From NCBI GenBank assembly GCA_905221605.1, contig CAJNDS010002501.1, positions 113,501 through 177,500 of the forward strand: a DNA stretch of 64,000 nucleotides, written 5' to 3'. The notes beneath the pieces are model-generated. The model was not told where the DNA came from. It saw only the letters and a program-made list of their open reading frames with translations, and made no database searches. The DNA comes from Symbiodinium natans. Taxonomy: Eukaryota > Sar > Dinophyceae > Suessiales > Symbiodiniaceae. This document shows positions 51,056 to 61,975 of this stretch, in pieces. Numbering within the stretch: the stretch's first letter is position 1; each line of letters starts with the position of its first letter. Both the position numbers and the translations under genes were made by a program.

Positions 51056-52210
51056 ACCCTTAGGTCATAGCACGAGAAATGCCTATGAAACTGCGAAATC
51101 GGACCTGAATGTGCAACAACCCCCTCCCCATCCCGCCCAAAACACAACTAGACAAGCAGGTCCTGCCTCACGCATAGTGACAGGGAGGTCCCGCAAGATA
51201 TTGCGTTTTGGGGATCAGGCGGGGCTTTCGGGTGTAGGGTCTATAGGGTTTGGGAGTAAGCCACAGCATATGATTGCTTGCAGGGAAGTAATCCTGGACT
51301 ACTCTTTGCTTAAGAGCCCCCTCAAGAATGCACAACATGTTACTTACAAAGGCAACATAGGGATTGTTATCTTAGATCTTTGTATCTAGTGGTTAAGTAA
51401 CCTTAGATGAGATGTTGAACACCTGAAAACCATCAACCCTTGACCCTCAGCCATCCCCAAACCCAGCGGACTTGAAGATCTTATAGTTCAAACTGAAGAA
51501 CCCTCCCCCAAAAAATGACAATAGCTTTATTTCCCGTATAAGCAAGACTTTCTTGTGGTTAACCTTAATCCCCGCAAACCCTCAACCCTTGAACAACCAG
51601 GCCCTAGACCCTATAACCCCTATCGCCTCCGAATCTAAACCGCAAGCCCGGAAATCCGGGCAAGCCCTAAACCCTAAACCGCCTAAACCCTAAACCCTAA
51701 ACCCTAAACCCTAAACCCTAAACCCGAAACCCGAAACCCGAAACCCTAAACCCTCAACCCTAAACCCTACCCTCCCCCCCCCATGACAATGTACCCGGTC
51801 CCCTGGCTGCAGAAGCTTGTTGAGACTGTCGCGGGAAAGGCTCGCCTGCTCAGTGGGCAGAAGGTTTGAGGGGTTTAGGGTTCTAGGGTTTTTGGGTTTT
51901 TGGGTTTAAGGGTTCTGGGATTTTAGGGCTGAATTTCATGGTTTTAGAATATGCGGCTTTTAGCATTTCAGGGTTGTAGGGCTCTAGGGTTTTAGGGCTT
52001 TCGGGTCTTGCGCTTGGGGCAGGGTTGAGAATTGAACCCCCGCAACCCTAACCCACAATATACCCTCGTGCTAGTTTTGTGCCGTCAAGTCAATGAACCA
52101 TGAGCCCCCTACACTCTAAACCCGAAACCCTAAGCCCTGTACCCTATACCGCGTCGCCTACACCCTAAATCCAAAGTCACCTGTAAGAACCCAACTCGTC
52201 TCGAGGACTT
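51056..52210. other. Host intergenic
   Basis: A telomeric array at about 51665-51765 with CCCGAAA variants. The open frame at 51045-51389 has no domain and starts inside a MITE. No gene called. Confidence 0.5.
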
Positions 52211-52319
52211 GGTCGCCCAGTAACCATATTGTAGTAAGGGTACCCTTTTTAGGGTTGGTTACTTTATGAGGGAACCTTGAACTACCAAAAAAGAAAAAGG
52301 GTACCATTAGGCTACTAAG
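52211..52319. mobile_element. MITE family A, copy 4
   Basis: GGTCGCCCAGTAACCATATT at the left, GGGTACCATTAGGCTACTAAG at the right. Confidence 0.65.
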
Positions 52320-55300
52320 ACTCCTAAACGCTAAACCCGAAGCCCTAATGCCTGATACAGCGCTATCCACCTTGTGAGGAAACCTCGTGCCCATATGCCC
52401 TAAACCCTAAACCCTAAACCCTAAACCCTAAACCCTAAACCCTAAACCCTAATTGGCTGAATGTTTGTTGCTGTGCTCCGGGCGGAGTACTTGGCAGAGA
52501 CTCAGCGTGTGACACTTGTGATGATGGCTTCTCTTGGCCCTGTGGAGATTCTTGAGGCTTTGCTCGAATGCCCCTAAACCTTTAAACCCTAAACCCTAAA
52601 CCCGAAACCCTACACTCTAAACCCTACACCCGCTCCACAGGGGTTTTTGAAGCTGGGAGCGACGAACCCCAAAACCTGAGCTTCCTCCTGTCAAAGAACA
52701 AAACCCCGGTAGCCGTCGCGGCTGCTTGTTTTCTTGCTCTGAAGGTCGGGCCCCTAAACCCTAAACCCTAAACCCTACACACTAAACCCTAAACCCAAAA
52801 CCCCAATCCCTTGTGTTTTGTAGGGTTTAGGCTTTGGGGTATAGGGCTCGAAAAACTACGTCGTGCTTAAGGGTTTGTAGGGATTTGTAGGGTCTGTGGT
52901 TTAAACACCCTATCAATCCAAACTTGCCCTCAAACTCCACCTCTCAACCCTCAAAGCCCTACCAGCCCTACAAACACTCTAAGTTACAATTCAGGGTCTC
53001 GTGTTCATAGGACTTGGCTTATCGCGTCTGTAGGGTCTATAAACCGTAAACGCGAAACCCCAAACCATAAACCCTATAGGCCCTAAACCCTAAACCCTAA
53101 ACCCTAAACCCTAAACCCTAAACCCTAAACCCTACAGGCCCAAACTTGCCCTCAAACTCCACCTCGCCGGGGCTCCAAATCACGGTCTTGGACATGGTCA
53201 AATCCTCTCTAAGTACCGCAGAAACCTGGGAGAGAGAAGGGTTCAGGGTTCAGGGTTCAGGGCTTAGGGTTTAGGGTTTAGGATTTGGGGTTTAGGGTTT
53301 AGGCTTTAGGGTTCAGGGTCCAAGGTAATTAGAAGACATTGGGGGCATTAGGGTCTGGGCATTAAACAATTAGGCACCAGGGTTCTTTGGGGCACGTGGT
53401 TGGCAAGGATTTTAACAGGGCGGTTTAGGGTTTAGGGTTTAGGGTTTAGGGTTTAAGGTTTAGGGCTTAGGGTTTAGAGAACTGACCATCTAGGGCTTGG
53501 CGATTTTGCAGGTTAGGGGAAATGTTTCGGTTTCTGGGTTCTGGGCATCCCGAAGCTCTAAACCCTAAACCCTAAACCCCTAACCCTAAGCCCCAAACCC
53601 TAAACCCCCAAACCCTAAACCCTTGTTCACTAAACCCTAAACCCTAAACTCCAAACCCTTGTGTTTTGTAGGGTTTGGGGTTTAGGGTTTAGGGTTTAAG
53701 GTTTAGGGTTTAGGGTTTAGGGACTGACCTTGGTGTGGCGTTTCTGGTGCTTTGTACGTCAACGCGCCCATCCCACATTTCGCTGAGCCATCGTCAGCAC
53801 CCGAAAAGCTTTCACCCTAAACCCTAAACCCGAAACCCTAAACCCTAAACCCTTGACCCTAAACCCAAAACCCTAAACCCTACACCCTGCAGACGAACCC
53901 TGAACCCTGAAACCTGAACCCTGAACCCTGAACCCCTCCTACACGATCCCCATGCCATGCGCAAGTCCACCTACAGCGGCCTATGGGCACGAGGTTTCCT
54001 TATAAAGGGGCATATGCGATATTAGGGTTTAGAGTTTAGGGGCTTAGGGTGTAGGGGTTTAGGGGTTTAGGGTGTATGTAGGGTTTAGGTTATAAGGGGC
54101 ATATGCGATATTAGGGTTTAGAGTTTAGGGGTTTAGGGTTTAGGGTTTAAGGTTTAGGGTTTAGGGTTTAGAGTTTAGGGGTTTAGGGTTTAGGGTTTAG
54201 GGTGTATAGGGTCTAGGGGTTTAGGACGTTTTGGAACACCCCCCCCGCCCCCCCCCACCCCCCCCCCCCCAAGTTGCTGGACCCGTGAGCCCAAGCCGTG
54301 TATCATGTAACACAGGGTTTAGGGTTTAGGGCTAGGGTTTAGGGTTTAGGGTTTAGGGTTTAGGGCTCAGGGTAGTGTAGCACTCCTTGCTACTTTAAGG
54401 CCTGAACATTCCCCATTTCGGTACATGGACCGTCGGGGTTAAAGCCTGAACTAAAGCCACTGAACGTCCGGGAGCCCGGCGTCAAGGAGAGAAAGCTGCG
54501 CGCAGTGGGCTCTCTTGTCCGAAAGCCCGGGAGAAAGCCTATAGATCGCAAACCCTAAACCCTAAAACCCGAAATCCTCATTCCTAATACTACTTCCCCT
54601 GGGGCCAAATGGCGCGCGCGACCGTTCGGGGTCAAGTGTTGAGTCGCTGAACAGGCCGTTTGTGTGAGGTTAGCTGAAAACTGCTGGGCACCGGGTTCAG
54701 GCTTAGAGTGCGAGTGGCGTAGGTCTTGGGGGTTGAGAACCCTAAACCCTAAACCCTAAACCCTAAACCCTAAACCCAGATAACCCCCCCCCCCCCCCAC
54801 CCCCTACGAATAAATACTCCCCGTACAGCACAATAGCTTTGTGGAGGGATTCTCGCCCTTAGGGTTTAGGGTTTAGGGTTTAGGGTTTAGGGGAACTTAG
54901 GATTTGGAATCTGTTTGGGCTTGAAGGCGTGTGGCATACGGTCACATCTAGACCGACAATCGGGGAGCTATTTCCACCGGCGCAATAAATACCAAAAAAA
55001 GGTCGCCAATTTACAAAAATGCCAAAAAGAAACCCAACACCCGAAACTCTAAACCTAAAATTCCTAAACCCAGCAACCCTAAAAAAACCCTAAACCCATA
55101 ACACCCTTAACACCCTAACTTGCCCAAAAACCTGAAACCCTAACCTAAAACCCTAACGCCTAAACCCCTGAACCCCTAAAACTCTGAAGACCCTGAAACC
55201 CCAAAACTAAAACCCTAACCCCTACAACCCGAAAACCCTACTAAACCCCCTGAAGCCCTGTAAGCCAAAGCCCAACCGAAAGGCGTTGGTATGGCTGAAG

Positions 55301-55555
55301 GGCTTAGGTTTAGGGTTCAGGTTTTGGGTTTACGGTTTAAGGTCATTTACAGACTGGCTTAGCAGTAGGGAACGAGGGAATCAGGTAGTTTATGTCCCCT
55401 AACAAACGGCCCTTCTAGAAGAAGATGCCTAATGCCCTCTTTCCCTACTAAGAACCAGGAGGGTTTAGGCATTCGGGTGTAGGGCTTAGGCTCGAATTAT
55501 CACAAGCTTACCTCAATTCTGGACCGCGTTTGGTCCCCTGACTCAACCCAACCTG
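52320..55555. other. Host intergenic with degenerate arrays
   Basis: Arrays at about 52398-52452, 53080-53133, 53423-53480, 53810-53935 and 54100-54215; C tracts at 54240-54270 and 54786-54803; degenerate CCCTAAA at 55035-55265. No gene seen. Confidence 0.5.
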
Positions 55556-55690
55556 GGTAGCCCAGAAACCATATTATAATAAAAGGGTTTAGGGTTTAGG
55601 GTTTAGGGTTTAGGGACCCTCTTTTGGGTTAGTTACTTTATAAGGGAACCCAGAACCCCCCCAACAAAGGGGTAAAGGGTACCCAAGCAA
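55556..55690. mobile_element. MITE family A, copy 5, split by a telomeric array
   Basis: GGTAGCCCAGAAACCATATT at the left. After AATAAAA a block of four TTTAGGG units (about 55585-55615) interrupts the element, which then resumes ACCCTCTTTTGGGTTAGTTAC as in the intact copies. Confidence 0.65.
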
Positions 55691-57405
55691 CCCTCTAAGC
55701 CGAGCCTGGAGCGCCAACAATTTCTAAACCCCAAACCCCCCCCCCCCCCCCAAAACCCCTAAACCCCCCAAACCCCCTAAACCCCCAAACCCCTTTAAAC
55801 ACCCCAAACGCCCTAAACACCCTAAACCCCCTAAAGTTCCCGAAGCCGAAACCCCCTAAACAAGAAGACTACCTTCAGCCCATCTGAAGCAAAAGCAGAG
55901 AAGGGCGCACGGGGCTTGAGAGTTTAGGGGCTTCGGGGTAAAGGGTTTGGGTGGGTTGAAGTCGGGTTGAGGCAAAGAACCGAGGTGTCCACCCTAGAGG
56001 CGGGGGCAGGGCCAGAAGTTTCGGTTTGGTGGGGTGTTGGGCTCACTGTCATGTGGGCATCCCTGATCCTGCAGGCGGCTTCGAGATCCCACGCAAGCCT
56101 CTAAACTTGAAACCCTGAACCCTAAACCCTAAACCCTAAACTTAAACCCTAAACCCGAAAGAGCCTAGAAGAGCTTGCAAAAATGAAACGCACCCCAAAC
56201 ACCCAAACCCTGAACCCGAAACCCCTAAACTCTAAGAACCCTGCCTAGATCCTCAACCCCAAACACTCTAAACCCTAAACCCTAAACGGCCCTAACTCTA
56301 AACCGAGCCTAGATCCTCGAGTAGCTGAGGACACCACCAGGTCTTGGTTCGAAGTGTAGAACTCAAAACGCTCGCCAGAGCGAACATCCTGCGCATGGCC
56401 ACGGGCACCCAATCTTCAATTGGCGTACCTTTTTGGGTCCTTACAACACGGGGATCCTGCTCTTTGGGGGTCGATATTGGGGGTCCCTTATTCTCGTAAA
56501 CGTTTTGACATCATAAGTCTATTTCGTATCCCCTCGAAACCCTATCATAGCCGCCCAGGACCCAACTTACGAACCCTACTTACTAAGTCAAAACGGCTTC
56601 CAAGTAAACCCCATTAATATTATGGCTCAGGCCTGGTCCGTAATTACGCTACCAGTACTTTGGAAGATGCACTTTGGGATGGGTTAAGGGTCCAGGCTTC
56701 ATGTTGGCTTTTTGTGTTTTTGGGGTTTTGGGTTTAGGGCCACTACTACTGGCTGGCCCAAAGCGTCCATGTACCTTATTAGTACGTACTTTATATAGGG
56801 AGTACTTTAAAAACTCTAATCCCCAAACCCTAAACCCTAAAGCTCATGTAATCCCTTTTCGGTACATGGACTTCGGGTGATCGCAGGATCCAACAAAAAG
56901 CCGGTGATCTGAAACCCTTTGTAGCAGCACCGTCTAAGTAGTGTTGCTAAGCACAAAACCCTAAACCCTAAACCCTAACCCTAAACCCTAAACCCTAAAC
57001 CCTAAGCCCTAAGCCCTAAACCCCAAACCCTAAGCCCTAAGCCTCTAAACCCTAAGCCCTAAGCCCTAAACCCTCAGCCCAGTCAAAACCCTAAGCCAGG
57101 CTGAAAATGGGGATTTCCCCAAATAGGGGTACCTCCTTTTTACCGCAAGTGGAATAGAACCACCTAAAGGTACCCCTAGACCCTAGACCCTAGACCCTAG
57201 ACCCTAGACCACAAACCCTAAACCCTAAACCCTAGCCCCCATGAGGGTCTTTGAGGGCTTCCAGGGGGAAACCCCAATAGGTTGCCCGAGCTCCTCGGCT
57301 GTAAGCTTCTGGGACCACTCATTGGACAACTCCCAAATCTTCTCGTACCTCTTCGAGACGTTCTGGTGCTCTACTGGTTCGTGGAGGGTTTAGGGTTTAG
57401 GGTTC
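55691..57405. other. Host intergenic
   Basis: A C tract and CCCCTAAA-like degenerate repeats at 55730-55860. A family C copy at about 56766-56872 is interrupted by CCCTAAA units (about 56824-56842). Arrays at 56955-57080 and CCCTAGA variants at 57175-57210. No gene seen. Confidence 0.5.
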
Positions 57406-57464
57406 GTGGAGGAGTGGACCCTTAAGCTGGATGTTGCGGAGACAACTGTGTGTGACGAGCGTGG

Positions 57465-57660
57465 AGACGAGCATCATGAGCATCAGCTGGGTCGTGTTCT
57501 GGCCACACGGCCTCCTGAGGCCCCAGATGCTTGCAGAACAAACTGCCCCAGTGATGGGGGCCGCTTGATGGGCGAGGACGCGAGCATCATGAGCATCAGC
57601 TGGATAGTGTTCTGGCCAGAACCCCCCACAAGCCCCCGACACTTCCAGAACAAACTGCCG
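57465..57660. repeat. Tandem duplication of about 112 bp
   Basis: GCATCATGAGCATCAGCTGG begins two diverged units (57471 and about 57584), each ending AGAACAAACTGCC. Frames are open on both strands across it, but no domain is visible; perhaps a relic of coding sequence. Confidence 0.6.
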
Positions 57661-60369
57661 ACACAGGCTTGGAAAGACGAAGCCTGCGCCACACTGTAAA
57701 CTACTATTTGCTTAAGAACCCCCAAAAATGAAAGTAACACAAAAAACGTTTTCCCTATATTACCCTTATAAGGAAGAACTTTTTTCATCTTGTAGTAAAC
57801 GTAGCAAATCCAGCCCTGTAGGGTCCTCCAGACCAGCTCCAAGTGGTGGTTTTAAGGTTTTTATAGGGCTTACGATGGGTCAGATGTTGAGGACTCAAAA
57901 GCTTTAGGGGGGTAGAGTCGCTTCGGGAATGGGTGGCCTCTTTTGGGGGGGACCTATCAGACAGATTCTAGTATTTTGGAGTTTCCTGTAAACCACCCTA
58001 AACCGCCTAAACCCTAAACCCTAAACCCGAAACTCTAAACCCTAAACCCTAAATCCTAAACCCTAAACCCTAAACCTAAACCTTAAACCCGCCCAGAGCA
58101 CTCCAAAGAAGACTCGTACTTGAAATAGGACACGGTCATGGGGTCCCAGCCTGGCAAAAGGGCGCATTGCATGGAGGGGCGGAGGGGGGTTCCAGGCATG
58201 TAGGGGCTTTTGGGAATAGGGCTTTTGGGGGTTGGGGTTTAGGGTCTAGGGTTTAGGATTAAGGGTTTAGGTTTTTTGGATCAAGGGTTCAGGGTTTAGG
58301 GTTTTGGATCCTAGGGTTTTAGGGTTCTGGGTTTCCTTCTCCTGAACATCCTACAGCTAGGGTTAGGGTTTAGGGTTCAGGGTTTAGAGTTTAGGGTTTA
58401 CGGTTTAGGGTTAGGGCTTAGGGAAAGAGAAAGAGAAACAGAAAGAGAACGAGACAGAGAAAGAACAGAAGACAGAGACAGAGAAAGAGAAGAGAGTGAG
58501 AAACGGAAAAAGAGATAGGGAAAACCACAGACTAGGGAGAGGGATGTTGAAAAGAAGCTACTGTTAAACACCCAGTGGGGCGTTTTTAGTTTTGGGGCCT
58601 TTAGGGCCGGCCTGTGCCCGCCAAGATACTGCCATCCAGGAAGAAAACGTAAGCCGAGCCTTCCACGGGGTTTAGGGGGTTTAGGGTTTAGGGTTTAGGG
58701 GGTTTAGGGTTTAGGGGATTTAGGATTTAGGGTTTAGGGTTTAGGGTTTAGGGTTTAGGGTTTAGGGTTCAGGGGTGTGGGTAGAGGGGTTCGGGTCAGG
58801 AGCTTCTTCCGGGGGAGGTTTTAAGGCTTGGGCTTGAGGTTCTCGGGTCGACACTCGGCCCTAAACCCTAAACCCTAAACCCTAAACCCTAAACCCTAAA
58901 CCCTAAACCCTAAACCCTAAACCCTAAACCCTAAACCCTAACCCCGAAACCCTAAACCCTAAACTGTAAGGGGCTTGGAGAAACCCTACCCTTCACCCGA
59001 AGCCATCAGTGAAGGAATTCGGGCTCCTCTGCAATGCCCTGAAAGCTATATTTTGGGGGTGGAGAGAAAGTGCCTGATTATCCTCACTCCCTACGAAGAA
59101 CCCGCATGTTTGGGATGTTTAGGATCTTATGGTTTAGGTTTTGGGGTTAGGGTTCCCTAAACCCTAAACCCTAAACCCTAAACCCTAAACCCTAAACCCT
59201 AAACCCTAAACCCTAAACCCTAAACCTTCTCGGTAACAGGGTTGGGCTGGGAGGCCCGAAGCCCAGCAACCTCAACCCACCCTAGCCCAGTTCTCGGCCG
59301 ACCCAAACCTGCCCTTTTTTAGGGTTTAGGTTTTAGGGTTTAGGGTTTAGGGCTTGGGGTTTCGAGGGGGGCTTTTGGTTGTAGGGTTGCAGGGTTTAGG
59401 GTTTAGCAGGGTGTGGGGTTGTAGGGTTTAATAAGCTTGAAAACCCGAGCACACGCAGTGAATGCCTAATGGGAGAATGCCCACACTCCTGAATATCCAA
59501 AGGCCCGCCTCTCCCTGAACCCTGAACCCTGAACCCTGAACCCTGAACCCTGAACCCTGAACCCTGAACCCTGAACCCTAAACCCTAAACCCTAAACCCT
59601 AAACCCTAAGCCCTAAACCGCAGGTCGTTCTGACCTTTCATGGGGGTCGGGGTGTAAGGGGCGAGGGCTTGTGGCGCCCCTTTTTTGGTACGGAGGTGTC
59701 CTTGGGCGGACGCCATCTTCCCGGTTCTAAGGGTTTAGCGTTTAAGGATTAGGGTTTAGGGTTTAGGGTTTAGGGTTTATGGTTTAGGGTTACTAGAAAA
59801 AGGGCAGTAAGTCCCCTACATAATGACTAAAAGGATGGTCTAAGGTACCAAAGGTGACCCTAAACTCTAAACCCGATACCCTAAACCCTAAACCCAATAA
59901 CCTAAACACAAGCCACAAAGCCAGATCAATGCCTCCTTCCGGGGTGACTTCCTGCGCGCTTTGCTTCGTGGTGCAGGGTTCTGGGTTTAGGGTTTAGGGT
60001 TTAGGGCAAAACCCTCCGAAAACCCTAAACCCTAAACCCAGGAACCCTGAAAAATTGTTACTGTTGTGGGCGCCCTCGAGATTGAGAGGGTAATGGGGAT
60101 TCTGGGACTTGTTAGGCATCTAGGTCGGTGCATTTAGGGTCTAGGGTTTAGGGAACCCTACATCCTAAACCTATTTTCCTGGACCCCCCAGAGCACTCTA
60201 ACCCTGTAACCCTGCAACCCTGCAACCTGCAACCCTAAACCCGAAACCCTAAACCCTAAACCCTAAACCCGAAACCCTAAACCCTGGGGGGACACTGGCT
60301 TTCTTTGGTAACAGCGCTGCCATCCCATGCTCTGCAGCACCGTGTTTCTTCAAGGCTAGGACACGGGCT
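57661..60369. other. Host intergenic
   Basis: Arrays at about 57985-58090, 58675-58770, 58857-58975, 59155-59228 and 59510-59620 (a CCCTGAA variant block then CCCTAAA). A purine-rich GAGAAAGAGA tract at 58425-58520. No gene seen. Confidence 0.5.
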
Positions 60370-60545
60370 CTAGGGTTTAGGGTTTAGGGTTTAGGGTTTA
60401 GGGTTTAGGGTTCAGGGTTCAGGGTTCAGGGTTTAGGGTTTAGGGTTTAGGGTTTAGGGTTTAGGGTTTAGGGTTTAGGGTTTAGGGTTTAGGGTTTAGG
60501 GTTTAGGGTTAAGGTTCAGGGTTTAAGGTTTAGGGTTTAGGGATA
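60370..60545 (+). repeat. TTTAGGG array
   Basis: About 24 units with an internal TTCAGGG sub-block. Confidence 0.88.
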
Positions 60546-61738
60546 AGGAGGGCCCCTAGAAGGGACCCTGAATCTTATTCCCCGAAATGCTCCGTATATA
60601 TACCTTAGATACTCCCTATATACCCCCTATATATATACATATATATATATATATATTTATTTATACATATGTATACCTTTGCGGGTCTTTGAGAGATTCG
60701 GATTTTGCGGCTTAGGCCCTAAACCCGAAACCCTAAACCCTAAACCCTAAGCCCTAAACCCGAAACCCTAAACCCTCCAAGCTTGCCCGCAATCCTGAAG
60801 GATGTCTTCGAAGCGATAGAGGTTGAGAGCAACCTCTGGCGGTATTTCGCCAACCTAACGATCCCTCATGAATGCCACACACGGGCCGACACTACGATAT
60901 GCTAACTCTAAACCCTGATCACTGTAGACCCCAACCCCAAGCCCTAGAGCCTTTCAACCTTAGAGCCAATCTCCGGTCAGCAAGCCCCGCCCCCCCCCCC
61001 CCCCCAACGCCCAACCCCCACCCCCCCTTTTGTCTGTGGTTCGTGGTTGGCTTAGGGTTTAGGGTTTTGGGCTTCCGCGCCCCCCCGTTTTGGTTCATGG
61101 TTTGTGGTTCATGGCAGGTGTAGGGTTTTGGTTTTTAGAGTTAAGGCTTCATTCTGCCCACCGCGCCTCATGGAGGGATTCTGGCTGGGGCTTGTGGTTT
61201 ACGTTCAGGGTTTAGGGCTACCTGTCTCTCCCCTTCTGGTTGTTGATAGGTTTAGAGGTAAGGGTCAGCGTGGTTTAGGGTAGGGGGGAGGGGCATACCA
61301 TAACTATCCCAAAAAGAAGCGCACGGGAAGTGCAAAGGTGGGATGCTCGGATTTCAGACGAACCTTCGAACTCAGGGCTTCCGGGCAAAAAATGTTTGCG
61401 AGGGAGCGGCAAGTTGAATCCAAAAACATAAGACCTATAAGTGCTGCATGCGATATTGCCGCATGGCCTCCGGTCAGAACCTATATCAATGTTATGCATT
61501 TTCTTGTTCCAATATACTCCACACACACTATGTCACCGCCAGCTCCCACGATCCGTCCAGCGGTTTAGGCACATAGTTTGGTGAAGGACCATCCAAGGGT
61601 TTGTTGCGGGTAAGAGTGCAGGGGATGCTTTGTCGCTTCTTCAAGAGGATCGCCTGATACTTAGTGTCCAAAACATTGTCTGTCTCATGGCCCCCTCTAA
61701 AGCGTCTTGTCTCTGGGGCTAATGATGATGGGGCTATA
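60546..61738. other. Host intergenic
   Basis: TA-rich microsatellite at 60595-60670, C tracts near 60985-61005 and 61018, short arrays at 60715-60775. Frames on both strands at 61275-61568 have no domain. No gene seen. Confidence 0.5.
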
Positions 61739-61975
61739 GACCTAGACCCAGGAGTAGCCTAGGAATGAAAGGGTAACCTTTTTGGGGATTGTAAGGGGCC
61801 CCAAACGAAAAAAAAAAAAAAAAAGGAAAAAAAGGGCCTAGTCCGGGTCCTAGCCCTAAACCCTAAACCCTAAACCCTAAACCCTAAACCCTAAACCCTA
61901 AACCCTAAACCCTAAACCCTAAACCCTAAACCCAAAAGAAGGAAATAAGGGCCTACCTCCGGGCCCTAGAAACTA
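61739..61975. mobile_element. MITE family D copy with telomeric array and duplicated right end
   Basis: Begins CCTAGACCCAGGAGTAGCC. A right end GTCCGGGTCCTAG is reached by 61853, then CCCTAAA units fill 61854-61933, then a second diverged right end (AAGGAAATAAGGGCCTACC...GGGCCCTAG) follows. Confidence 0.6.
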
